A stretch of DNA of 64,000 nt from Isoetes taiwanensis (lineage: Eukaryota > Streptophyta > Lycopodiopsida > Isoetales > Isoetaceae): positions 2,181,138 to 2,245,137 of the forward strand of contig JAJEKV010000071.1 in NCBI GenBank assembly GCA_021234155.1. The letters run 5' to 3'. Positions 7,816-19,951 of this stretch are shown in pieces (the stretch's first letter is position 1; the number at the start of each line of letters is the position of its first letter). The position numbers and the translations under genes are program-made. A model generated the notes under the pieces. The model had not been told where the DNA came from. It ran no database searches and was given only the letters and a program-made list of their open reading frames with translations.

Positions 7816-10800
7816 GCCTTGTTCAACGGACTGCTCCCTAAAGCTGGCATAATTAACTTGTAATGAACTGAATTCGGGGCAAGCAACTTCCGGGGGGATT
7901 TTAGGGTCCCCGCTCTGGCATCAACACCCCCACTCCACGTCAAGACACGGCGCAAGATCCCGGCCAAATCTGACAAGGAGAGGGCCTCCGAAACGTAAAC
8001 CCTGTGAGTTGCAGGTTCTAGAAGGGTTTTTGTTTTGGGTGCCAAGTTTTGGTCTTCTGGCCACAGAACTTGGTCCCTAAGGCAATGTCGACGTTTTGAG
8101 TCCATTGGCAGAGCCAAATCGCGGTTCCGGAGAGGGGAGGTCGCCCCGCCCGCCCCCCGTGGCCTTGGAGAGAGGAAATTCGGGGCAAGTAGCTTCCAGA
8201 GGGATTTTAGGGTCCGTGCTCAAGGCCAACACCTCCACTCCACGCCAAGTCACGACGCAAGGTCCCGCCAAACCGACAAGGAGAGGGTTTTCAAACGTAA
8301 ACCCCGTGGAGTTGTCGTCGTTCTAGAAGGGTTTGTGTTTTGGGGGCCAAGTTTTGGTCTTCTAGCCACGGAACTTGGTCCCTATGGCAATGTCGACGTT
8401 CTGAGTCCATTGGCAGAGCCAAATCGCGATTCCGGAGAGGGGAGGTCGCCCGTCCATCCCCAGGGCCTTGGGGAGAGGAAATTCGGGGCAAGCAGCTTCG
8501 GGAGGATTTTAGGGTCCGCGGCTCGCTTCAACACCCCACTCCACGCCAAGTCACTCGCGCCAAGGTCCCAAATCGACAAGGAGAGGGCCTCCAAAACGAA
8601 ACCCCGTGGGTTGCTGTGTTCTAGAAGGGTTTGCATTTTGGGGGCCGAGACTTGGGCTCAAGGCGCTTTGGGACCTGGCCGAGAAGCTGCAGCCGAGAAT
8701 ACGGAGCAAGAGGAACTGACGGAGCAGAGTTTGGGCATGTCCTCCTCCCGAGGTGGCAAGTAGAAGTCGGGGGGCGCTTTTGCAGTGGCAAGACATTCAT
8801 AAATTCGCAATTAATGCATTGTACTAAAAATAAATTCTGATTTTTGCCACCTGGATTCCTAATCCATCTCCAAAGCACATAGCCCAATTTTCGAAATTTT
8901 CGGAGAAGGTCTAGTCAAAGGGTTAGGATTAGAACGGTCGGGGCAGCCCGTTGCAGGGCAACCGAGCTGGCACCCTTCCCCAAGTCAAACGAGGCCAGGA
9001 CCTTGCAGGGATCCCTCACAAGAGGGGAGAGTCCGGACCCCAAGAGGCGGGATCCAAAAAAGTTCCCGAGGCAGCCCTTCCCGGCGGCTCCCCGGGCCGC
9101 GACGCTAATGACCACCCTCCCGGAGCCCGGTTCCCCTATCCGACCGTTGGATCCTCCGTTCAGGGGCCCCTCTTCGGTAAGGCCCAAAAGATTCCAGATC
9201 GGTCTGGGAGAACTTGTCAAACCGCGGGGCGCCCCGAGGCCTTTGTAGAAACCGCAGTTGTCTTGTCGCTCGCACCGGGGAGGTTCTCGAATGGCAAATC
9301 GACCTTGCCAAATCGTCTGGAATGGCGAAATTACCCTAGGGAGCAAGTTACAAGGTCGGTTTTGCAAAAGAAAGAAACACTCACGCCTTCTACGACAATA
9401 TCCCGCATCCACATCCTAGGCCAATTGACTACGAGTGTGATGGAAGTGAGCTACTTTGGCGCTTCTTGGAGGTCGGGTGGTCTTCTGGCCACGAAACTTG
9501 GTCCCCAGGGCAATGTCAAGGTTCTGAGTCCATTGGCAGAGCCAAATCGCGATTCCGGAGAGGGGAGGTTGCCCGTCCGTCCCCAGGGCCTTGGGAAGAG
9601 GAAATTCGGGGCAAGCAGCTTCCGGGGGGATTTTAGGGTCCCTGCTCTGGCGTCAACACCCCCACTCCATGTCAAGTCACGGCGCAAGATCCCGGCCAAA
9701 TCTGACAAGGAAAGAGCCTCCAAAACGTAAACCCTGTGGGTTGTCAGGTTCTAGAAGGGTTTGCATTTTGGGGGCCGAGACTTGGTCTGTTGCACTTGGG
9801 ACTTGGCCGAGAAGTTGCAGCCGAGAATACGGAGCAAGGGAAACTGATAGAGTGGAGTTTGGGCCTGTCCTCCTCCCGATGTGGCAAGTAGAAGTCGGGG
9901 GGCACTTTTGCAGTGGCAAGACATTCATAAATTCGTAATTAATGCATTGTACGAAAATAAATTCTGATTTTTTGCCAGCTGAATTCCTAATTCATCTCCA
10001 GCACATAGCCCAATTTTGGGAATTTTCGGAGAAGGTCTAGGTCAAAGGGTTAGCTAAGGTCAAAGGAATGGAGTTTGTGGGATCGTTGTACTTGGGGTTG
10101 ACCTTGGCTCGCTGGACGTTATACTTGGTCTAAGATTGCATTGAGAATATAAGCATCATAACTATTAGAATGAAGATAAATGATTACAGAAAAGCATCAT
10201 AACTACTAGAATGAAGATAAATGATTACAGAAAAGCAAAAAGACTATCAAGGGTTGGGGAGGGGGGATTTAGATTTGGTTGCTTGTGATGATGGTTGTGT
10301 TTCAAAGATCAAGGCATATGGATAGAGAGAATGCCCTTGTTCAACTGATCGCCCCTAAAGCTATTTGACATGGATGGCATAATTAACTTGTAATGAACTC
10401 AATTCGGGGCAAGCAACTTAGGGGGATTTTAGGGTCCCCGCCTGCTCAACACCCCACTCCACGCCAAGACATGGCGCAAGATCCCGCCAACTCTGACAAG
10501 GAGAGGGCCTCCAAACGTAAACCCCCGTGGAGTTGCAGGTTCTAGAAGGGTTTTTGTTTTGGGTGCCGAGTTTTGGTCTTCGGCGCCACGCAATTTGGTC
10601 CCTAAAGCAATGTCGATGTTCTGAGTCCATTGGCAGAGCCAAATCGCGGTTCCGGAGAAGGGAGGTTGCCCGCCCGCCCCCGTGGCCTTGGGGAGAGGAA
10701 ATTCGGGCAAGCAGCTTCCGGGGGATTTTAGGGTCCATGCTCAAGCGCCAACACCCCCACTCCACGCCAAGTCGGGCGCTAAGGTCCCGACCGAACTGAC

Positions 10801-11965
10801 AAGGAGAGTGCCTCCAAAACGAAACCATGTGGGTTGTCGTTCTAGAAGGGTTTTGCGTTTTGGGGGCCGAGACTTGGTCTGCTGCACTTGGGACCGCCAA
10901 GAAGCCGCAGCCGAGAATACGGGAGCAAGGGGAACCGACGCAGCAGAAGTTTGGGCCTGTCCCCTCCTCCGATGTGGCAAGAAGCTCGGGGGGGCTTTTG
11001 CAAAGGGCAAGACATTCATAAATTCACAATTAATGCATTGTACCTAAAAAAAAATTTGATTTTTTTTGTCGACGTGACATCTCACAATAAAATCCTAAAG
11101 TACTAGGGCCCGGACTATGAAGTCGGTGTAGGTCGTGGAAGAACCGAGGAGGTCGGGTGGTCTTCTCGCCACTTTAACTTGGTCCCCGTGGCAATGTCGA
11201 CGCTCGAGTCCATTGGCTTGTGATGATGGTTGTGTTTCAAAGATCAAGGCGTATGGATAGAGAGAATGCCCCCTGTTCAACTGGATCGCTCCCTAAAGCT
11301 ATTTGACATGGATGGCATAACTAACTTGTAATGAACGGGTTTTGTTTCTAAAACAATTGTACCTTGATGAAAGATTGCTTCATAGTTTCCAAGTGGAAAT
11401 TTTTTAATGTGTCCCAGACCGCCTTTGTTGCCCCCTGGTCAAAGACTCGCCTTTTTCGATGCACACTCTTTTAGTTATGCATTTTATTGCATTTATGGTT
11501 CATAAATTCGTAGTTAATGCATGGCATGGAATTAAATTATGGTTTTAGTCACTGGCTTCCATGGTCATCACCAAAGATACAGAAAATTTCCAAAATTTTG
11601 GATAAGGTCCAGACCCAAGCATTGGGGTTAGAACGGTCCGGGCAGCCCGTTGTTGGGCAAGCATGACTGGCACCCTCAAACAAGGCGAGGACTTTGAATG
11701 GCCACCTCAGTAGAGGGGAGAGTCCCGTCCCCAGGAGACGGACCCCAAAAACGTTCTCGAGGCAAACTGTCCCCGCACCGCCTCGGGGATCAGATGCTAA
11801 TGAACACCCTCCCGGCTCGGTTCCCCTATATATCCCAAACCGCTGAATCCTCCGCTCAAGGATCCAGCTCGAAAGCAGGACCAAAAAATCCAAGATCGGG
11901 TCCGAGAAACGGTCAAACCGCAAGCGCCCCGGGCGCACCGTCCCTGTGAACGGCGATTCGACTTC

Positions 11966-13265
11966 GCCATACAATTTTATCTGGTAGTAATAGAATCCGG
12001 AATGTGATTGACTGCATGCATGCCTCAGGACTGTTCAAATAAGCCTAGGGACAAACTTTAATGAGCATAACATTAATATGTCTCCCTCACTTTTTAAAAA
12101 GGCAAATGTAAAAATAGAATAATAGCCATGTCCACCAAGATGTCAACATGTGTCATCTTTTCCTTTTACATGGGAAAAAAAAAGTTGTCACAGGCATCCA
12201 AAATTTTATCTGGCATTCTGAAAGATTTTGCCCGCATTGAATTGCAATTGCTTAAGAAACACCTCAGGGGTTAACTATGGAATTGGTGTTTTTTTTGGGG
12301 GGGGGGGATGATGTCAAGGGTGCTTTCCCATTGGACAAAAACCTTTTGAGGTCATCTGCAAAGCTCTAGTGTTCCCATTAGGATATTTAGGTTTAGGATC
12401 TGAGTCCCAAGTAAACACTATCCACTTTTCGACTCTCAAAGTCTTAGACCTGATTTTGTCAATTTGTGCCATTTTTTGATCTATTTGTGCCAAGAAAAGT
12501 TTGTCTTTCCAAGGGAATGATGCAAGTTTCAGGTTGAGGTGACCTCCCCCTCTCCCCACCTTCATTCTGGTCCCATGGGAAACCATGCTAACACCCGCAA
12601 AATAATGAGCTTCCAGGTATACAAAAATTATTTTGCGGTCCTCTATGGTTAACTTAATATTTTGAATTTATACAATGCCAATAATAGAAAGTGCCTAGCG
12701 CCAAAATTTATTCGGTTGTTCTCCCCATTAGAGCAGATATCTCTCCTTTATTATTCTCCTTCGTCAACCATCCAACGCCTTTGGCTTGCTCCGAATAAGC
12801 TCTTCCAAGTTCTCCCCAATAAGTCTAAATGATTCTTTTTTGTATTTGAGTTTTCATTTTAAGTTTTTGATTGTTCTGGTGGCTCGCCGGGAAGGCAAAG
12901 ATAAGGGCAAAGCCATACTTCTGGAAATCGGACCGAATGGCTTAATCTAACATGAATCCCTTGTTTCGATCCAATATTGTGGTCCACATATGATCTACTA
13001 TATCAAATGACATCATTTCAGGTATCTAGTGTTTGTAAAGAAGCATATAAAGCATGAAATTGTAAGATAGATTTTAGTCTTGCATAGATTTAGGTCAAAG
13101 CACATGCACGGAGAACACAGGAATATATCACTTTGTTCATTTCTGTATCTAAATTGTTTGCATGTCTAGTTGTCTTCGACCTGCAATATACTACTATGGT
13201 TCAACACAGCTAACACAGTTTAAACCAGGAGAGATTTGTTTGTCAAGGGTAATTGGGTCAGTTAT
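11966..13265. other. Unannotated interval
   Basis: AT-rich sequence without a convincing ORF or repeat. It has a T8/G12 homopolymer run near 12290. The open frames here lack any recognisable motif. Confidence 0.5.
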
Positions 13266-13400
13266 CACATTAAAAAAAGATGCAAAAAAAATAACGTCGC
13301 TATAACAAAATACGTCGCGTGGACGTCGCATGCGACATAAAACCGTATTTATATGGATTTGAAATAACGTCGCATGCGACGTGATGTCGCATGCGACGCT
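13266..13400. repeat. CACTA left terminus and subterminal palindromes
   Basis: The terminus CACATTAAAAAAAG is followed by three copies of GTCGCATGCGAC, including the 16-bp perfect palindrome ACGTCGCATGCGACGT at 13367-13382. Such arrays bind the transposase in known CACTA elements. Confidence 0.7.
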
Positions 13401-13589
13401 TTGTAATTTTTTGAACCCGCGGGCGGCCGGCTTTTCCGGAACTTCTTTTTGCCCTACTTTCTTCGAGCTTTTTGGGCGATCTGCGGCGCTACTACCCTGA
13501 TCGACCTGCAAGCAACTATTCTAAGGTTAGTATATCATATTTTTTAGATTGAATAGGTTTTTTGGATTGAATGGTGCATGCCCAACCTT

Positions 13590-14390
13590 CCTCTTTTTTT
13601 GGTTTCCTTTCCTTCCTCTTCTTCTTTGTTCTTGATTTTTTTTCTTCCCATTCTTCCATGCCTCATCCATTCTTCCTCCTTCTTTCTTCCTCATGCTTCA
13701 TTTCTTCCTCATTCTTCCTCATGCTTCATTTCTTCCTCCTTCTTCCATGCTTCATTCTTTCCTCATTCTTTCTTCCCATATTTCTTCTTTCCTCATTTCT
13801 TTCTCATCTTTCTCATTCTTTCTTCCTCATTCTTTCTCATTTCTTTCTTCCTCATGCTTTCTCATTCTTTATTCCTCACTCTTTCTCATTCTTCCTCATT
13901 CTTTCTCATTTCTTGCTTTCTCATTTCTTTCTCATGCTTTCTCATTTCTTTCTCATTTCCATTCTTTCTCATGCTTTCTCATTCCTCATTCTTTCCCCTC
14001 CCTTCCCTCATTTCTTTCTTCTCTTCCCTTCCTTATTCTTCATTTTTTTCATTTCTTATTCTTCATTCTTTTTAATTTCATTTCTTCATTCTTCATTTGT
14101 TTCTTATTCTTCACATTTCTTCCTCACTTTCCATTCGATCCTTTTCTTTCCCTTCCCTTATTTCTTCCTTCCATTCTATTCCCTTCCCTTCTCTTATTTC
14201 CTCTTATTTTTCTTCATTCTTTCTTGTTTCTTCTCGTATTTCTTCTCTATTCTATCCTTATTTCTTCCCTTCTATTCTCTTATTTCTTTCTCTTGTTTTA
14301 TTTCTATCTCTTGTTTTCTATCCCCCCTCCCTTTTTTTCCTTTCTTTCTTCTTCGATCTTTTTCTTCTTTGTTCTTATTCTTCTAATGCT
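13590..14390. repeat. Pyrimidine-rich tract (CTTCCTCATTCTTTCTCAT-like)
   Basis: About 800 bases of nearly pure C/T on the + strand, made of degenerate TTCTTTCTCAT and TTCCTCAT units. The long open frames across it (Phe/Ser/Leu-rich) are composition artefacts in all frames. It differs in unit from the Helitron purine tracts. Confidence 0.8.
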
Positions 14391-14525
14391 TTGTTACTTC
14401 TATTGCAGCTTTCTATTACGATTTGGACCCGGCAGGATCTTGTACACGCATCCTTCTTTTGGTAAGTAGTTGATCGCACTTGCATTTTATTTTTATAGTT
14501 TTAAGTAGGTTAAAACAATTGATGG

Positions 14526-15115
14526 AGTGGCTTGTTCAAGGGCACGGGTCGGCTCCACCTAGAGTGGGGAGGACCATGTACCCGGGTTCGAAGTCCACTT
14601 TCACTACAATCATAAATGTTTCATAGGTTAATGAGTGGCTTGTTCAAGGGCACGGTCGGCTCCACCTAGAATGGAGAGGACCACGTACCCGGGTTCAAGT
14701 CCACTTCCAGTTCCACTTGTTATTTTTTAGGTTTAAAATAAAATTGTAGTGGCTTGTTCAAGGGCACGGTCGGCTCCACCTTGCGTGGAGAGGACTAGGT
14801 GTCCGGGTCCAAGTCCACTTTTCTTCTCATTCTTAGGTAGATGTGGCTACGACAAGGACATGGTCGGCTCCACCGCGAGTGGGGAGGACCAGGTGTTCGG
14901 GCCTTAGTTCATGTTTATTGTCAATTTTAGCTAGAGGTAGCTAGGGCAAGGACATGGTCGGCTCCACCATGAGTGGAGGGGACCAGATGTTCGGGCCCTA
15001 GTCCCACATTTCCTTTTTTTTTTTTTTTAGGTAGAGGTGGCTAGGGAAAGGGCATGGTCGGCTCCACCATGAGTGGGGAGGACCACGTGTTTGGGTCCTA
15101 ATCATACTCTAGCCT
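14526..15115 (+). repeat. Tandem repeat, about 100-bp unit, six copies
   Basis: Units start at about 14526, 14632, 14748, 14841, 14934 and 15036. Each carries a GTGGCT..AAGGGCA start, CGGTCGGCTCCACC, and GGACCA..T...CGGG. The first three units are closest to each other; the later three form a second subtype with ACATGGTCGGC. Confidence 0.85.
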
Positions 15116-16370
15116 AATCCAGCCGATCTAATCTAGTCTATCTAGCTTATTCCATCAGTCCAAAGCCTCCTCTATTATCTAGCCAAATCTAGCTTTTGAT
15201 CCGAGTAAGGGTCTATTCGCACCCATGGTCAAGTTTAGTTAAGTTATTTTTATCGTTAAGTTGATTCCCTCACACCAGTGCTAGTTAAAAAAAATAGGTT
15301 AGGCTAACTTAATGTAATACTAATTCGCACTAAAAGCTTTGGTAAAAAAATAACTTAACTAATTAACTAAAGTATTTCGAACATGTCTAGTTAAGTTAGC
15401 CAAAGGCATAAAAAATTATAAGCACAATTAACTAAACTTAAAGTGACCTCTATAGTGCTAATTTCTAATTTAGTTATTTTTTAGTTAATTTTGCTAACTA
15501 ATCCGAACAAGGTGCGAAGATAAGTTTAGGTAGTGTTTTTGGTTAAAAAAGTTAACTAAATTTCGGGGACTATCTCGCTAACTAATTAACTAGTAATATT
15601 TAATGTAAATTGACCGTGGGTCTCAATACCCTAATCTAACCTATTTAGTTTTCCTTGTTTCTTCTTTTTTTTTTTGCTTTTTGGGGAGGATCAGATAAGG
15701 TATTAGTCGCCATAGGGCGTGTTATAAGTAATGATTATATGGTCTGCATACATGTTTGATATTGTCGTACTATGTTGCATTTACTTTGTGCATGCTTGGC
15801 TTTTGTATTCATTATTTTGTTTTGTTTGTAGGCATAAAATGGCCTCGATGAAGGACAGAGATGCTTAGTGAAATTAGGCGCATCCTCATCAATCAAATAT
15901 GCGCATTGCATCACCAGGCCGGAACGACATATGCAAGCCGATGATCGAATTAACCGCTTTTGTAGCATCAGTTGAGAAAGAATGTCGGTCCCTCAATTAT
16001 GTGGGAGGTGGCCGAGCATGAGTCCGAAGTTGGAAGATATGATGAGAAAGAACTTAAAGTCTTGGGTTTGCAATCCCGGAGCGTAATTGAGGATGCTACT
16101 TAAGTATAAAGTGCCACTTATGAGCCCCTATCTTTGAGGCATACGTGGGACGATGGGCTAATTCGTGGCGAAGTGCAAAGGTCCGACGCAAAGATCACAA
16201 GATGGCCAGTAGCAGTCTCAATTCTGAACAGGTGAAGGAGTTAGATAGTCTTATCCATGGTGCGAGCTCTATTGGTGCAGGGGCTAGATTATCATTACAT
16301 GCTCATGATAAATGTGTTTGATTTATTGACAAAGACATTCCTATGGATCTTGTTGGAGTTGTAAAGTGCA
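15116..16370. other. CACTA interior, no recognised gene
   Basis: AT-rich with many TTAGTTAA-like words to about 15650. From 15840 short open pieces resemble decayed coding sequence leading into the pseudokinase, but frames break often. Confidence 0.4.
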
Positions 16371-17381
16371 TTGGTAGTAAACAAGGCGCGGATATACCAA
16401 ATCCAGATCTTGGGAACCCCAGACTTTAATGAAGATGATTATTATACTGGCATTGTGTGGAGAGGCCAAGATAGAGCTGCATCATGGTTGTTGGCTGACA
16501 AGTATATCCGTTTCAAGAGCCCAAGTCCAGCATTGGCCACACCCCTTGGACTTGCCCCTGAGGTCTTTTGTGGAGATGAGCCACAAGGACCAATGGTAGT
16601 CTTGCCATTCATGAATGGAGGAACCTTTGCGAGAATTACTTGACCATCTTTCCGAGCCAATTCTCTTCTTATAGGAGATGGTCAAATGCAATGCATAGTG
16701 CTCCAAGAAGGGCTGATATGAAGATAAGTGGAGTGGAAAGCCAAAATGAGACTCGCGTGTATAAGTACGTCCCTAAATAGCTCTCGCTCTTGCAGAAGGA
16801 GTCTATGCCATCCACGCTCCAGGTTGGACACACACAAAGCTCAATTGCAAAAGGGTCAAACTCCATTTTGATGACTCCCTTACAAATGTGTGGGTGGCTA
16901 TTGGTGATTGGGACACGGCCCTCCTTTTTTTTTGCAAGGAGCGAATGCCCAAATTGAAGAGCCGTTATACACTACAAGATGGAATGCAGTGCGATATCCT
17001 TGGTGGGAGAAGAGAGTTTTTACATCATCATCAGATGACCAAGCATCATGGGGGCATGAGATATCTGACATATATTCCCTGGGCTACATTTACGAGATGC
17101 TCCTTGATTTTGTCCAGGCAATGCGGCTTATGGGGTTGTGTGTTGAGATAAACCCAACCGACCGATACTCTAGCACATTGGACATCATCCAACATATGAA
17201 GGTCCAAATGATGATGGATAGAGAGCTGGTGCACATGGATCGCCCATCTATTGCTCGCGTCGTCGATGTGTTCAAAACAGCAGGGCTTTCTTCTGATATA
17301 GTTGTGAGAGAGAGACGACATATGAAGTGTGGTGATCCACTTGAGATGGCTAAGCTACTGTTAAATGCTTGCAAGAAGTGA
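16371..17381 (+). pseudogene. Protein kinase-like relic (degenerate pseudokinase)
   Basis: Pieces in order resemble a kinase fold: a hinge-like GPMVVLPFMNGGT (about 16590), helix E and catalytic loop ALAEGVYAIHAPGWTHTKLN (about 16790-16850), a DFG-like VWVAIGDW (about 16905), subdomain IX DIYSLGYIYEMLLDF (about 17070-17115) and subdomain XI INPTDRYSSTLDIIQHM (about 17152-17200), ending at a stop at 17379-17381. The pieces sit in two frames with several stops. The HRD position reads HTK, the loop Asn is replaced and the DFG position is DWD, so catalysis would be lost. It lies inside the CACTA element; capture from a host gene or a transposon-borne kinase are both possible. Confidence 0.6.
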
Positions 17382-18261
17382 TTAATATAATTTTGTCTTC
17401 CTATTTGAGGCTTGTTGCAACCAATAAATGTTTTTTATTCAAAATTACTAATGAAAAAAGTAATTTATTAATCAAAAAAATTATTATTAATGGTAAATAA
17501 ATTATTAATCATAACTTGTAGATAAAGTGTCGCTACAGACGTCAAACCCTAGGTTTTGTGTGCTACGTCATCAAACCCTAGATTGTAAATGCCATGTGGC
17601 ACAATCTAGGGTTTGATGATGTGGCACACGCAAGCTAGGGTTTGATGACATGGCACTTACTATGATGTGGCAATAGGAAGTCGCGACGTGACACAACCTA
17701 GGGTTTGATGATGTGCCACACGCAACGTAGGGTTTCATGATGTGGCACTAAAAATGCCACGTGGGATAATTTAGGGTTCGGTGTATGACATGATACATGG
17801 CCTGATAATATGGCAACCTAGAGTTCGATATGCACCCCATACATATATACGAGATACTTTTCTAATATAAATAAGAAGATAAGAATATAAATTTAGGTAT
17901 TTATTCAAAGACACTTGTTCAAAGCTTTTCTCTCGCTAATTCTCGGTTATGTTCAAATTAATATATATAGTCGTGGCGGAGGCTCAATTCTTAGTGGTCT
18001 TCCTCATTGTGGCCCTCTTTCTGCTGATGCAATATTCATGGCGCGTTATCGTCTCCCCTCCGCCCGGTGGGCCAAGCGGGTCAAGACTGCAGTAAGTCTG
18101 CCGGGGCTCATTGGTGGCACATTTCGAACCATGAAAATACTATTTTTCATTTGTATGGTTTGTAAGTATCATTCTATTATTGCAACCAATATCATTCATG
18201 GTTATCAAATGTTTCTCTCACAATTTCTTTTGATCTAGGCGTGCTCTTTTTCTCAGCGATG
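17382..18261. repeat. Interval with telobox-like repeats and an 18-bp hairpin
   Basis: CATCAAACCCTAGATTGT (17569-17586) pairs perfectly with 17601-17618 across a 14-base loop. TAGGGTTTGATGA followed by TGGCAC recurs at about 17606, 17636, 17699 and 17728. The remainder (17840-18261) is AT-rich intron-like sequence. Confidence 0.7.
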
Positions 18262-19951
18262 AATAGAGGTAATCGCAATCGTACGGAGAATGACGAAGAC
18301 GAAGGTAAGTATTTATATAGTTTTTATTATACGCTTTACCCTCTAATTAGGTATGTGAGTTTATGCATGGAGTTTTAATTTGTTGTGTAGAGGAAAGGGA
18401 CGAGTTTAGAGAAAATAGGAGGAGGACTCCACGAGGTAGGGGCAATCGTGCTGATGTTCCAAGACGCCAACCTCCACCTGTAAGATAGCTTTTTATAAAA
18501 ATAATAAATAAATGAATTGTTTTTTGCATGATATTTGTGCTTCTGCAGCTCCTCCGCCGCTCCCCGCCTTCCTCGCAAACATGTCTCTGCCGAGAGAGAC
18601 CAAATTGCAGCATATTTTGCCTCTTTGACACCAACGCCAGTTAGGCAGCCTCCCGCTCCTATTCCCCAACGACATAGTGTTGATTATCGGCCTCCACGTT
18701 CTCGCGAGAATATTGAGATCGCTAGACGTAGTATGGACTCCCGTTCTAGGCAAGAGACGGGAACAGATTTTCTAATGCAAGGAACTTGAGGCAGATTTCA
18801 ACGTGTAAATATATATCCACTACGCACCAAACATTTCTTTGGTTGCAAAGATGTTAAAGATGCTCATTCTCTCATTGCTTCCCAGGTCAAGAAGTAGTGG
18901 AGCAACAGACTCACAACGCTCAAGATCGCGACGATCATCACGGGTTCGGGATCCAAGAACATCGCCGCCGCCTCGACTTGGAGAGGGAAGGATCCCGACG
19001 ACGCCCACATGTCACTGAAGAAGAGCCGCCCATTTCGCTTTGTTTTAGACACGAAGTCTCCGGGTGATTTGGCCCCGAATATACCCGACTATCATATTAA
19101 TAATAATTTTTGATGTAAGTTATGTGAACATATTATTTAAGATATCAACCTTAAATATTAGTACTTTATCATCTAAATTTGTTGTTTTGTTCATTCTCTT
19201 CACTTAGAATACATTGTAAAGTGCTCAAAAAGGTTCTTAATCGGGGCCGGGATATGTATATTGACGGTGAGACATAAACACGCTTTTACATACCCACCAT
19301 TTATGCTTCGGGGACGCTCTTCCTAAGAAGGATGATGAGGGAAGTGTCTTTTATACTACATTGAGGGACGCGGGTCACAAATAATATCTCGCTTATGGCC
19401 TCCCCCGGTATAGGGGAGTGGCTCGCACTTATGAGCAACGCGAAATAGAGAGCGCTAAAAATAAAATGAAACAGAGTTTCCCGTGAGATAGAAAAAGCAA
19501 AAAAGGCGTTTAACCGAAGAAGCTCACTTCGATGATGGGCGAGCTTATACGAAAAAGGAGGTACATGAGTCATAGTCTTGTTTTTATTATTTTGATATTG
19601 CGTTGATCTATCGATTTATGTCAAAGGCACCATGTGGTCAAGGAACTGAAGCAGACTTGCAAAAACGTTGGAGGCGATTGGTCAAAAGTCCCTAAACCAC
19701 TTAATCTCCACAAGGAAGATATCAAGGTATTTCTTATTTTTTTTGTCATTCGTTCACTTTATCTTGTGATAATGTTGTGTGCCTTGCAATCAGATTGCAT
19801 TTGAACGTGCAAAGGATCCAGAAAACAAACATAGAGCTCGGACCGACAAAGCAACTAATAGTGACCGAAAGCCGTCTCATTTGGGCTCCGGCGGTCGGAA
19901 AGGGTTTCTCTATAGATTCGTAAGAGCTATATTAGTTCACATTAATTTTAA

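Larger units (their letters stand above)
3226..11965. repeat. GC-rich complex repeat array, unclassified
   Basis: Several long segments repeat in direct order. 3226-3895 plus 6897-7860 matches 8955-10400, with about 335 bases (9030-9365) missing from the first copy. A unit of about 304 bases recurs in tandem at 7870, 8175 and 8478, and again at 10398 and 10697. Diverged pieces lie at 11060-11340 and 11620-11965. The open frames across it change from copy to copy and show no domain, so I treat it as non-coding. A diverged relative lies at 51595-53450. It may be LTR or internal sequence of a non-autonomous retroelement, but no primer site or LTR boundary was found. Confidence 0.7.

Noticed and set aside
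8035-9938. Several 80-260 codon ORFs in the GC-rich modules.
   Set aside because: Homologous copies use different frames and starts, both strands are open, and no motif is conserved.
13322-13399. CRISPR-like spaced palindromes.
   Set aside because: Spacing is irregular, the repeats are subterminal transposon motifs, and the genome is eukaryotic with introns.
13571-14469. Phe/Ser/His-rich open frames resembling a secreted or membrane protein.
   Set aside because: Overlapping frames over a degenerate TTCTTTCTCAT tract, with no conserved motif.
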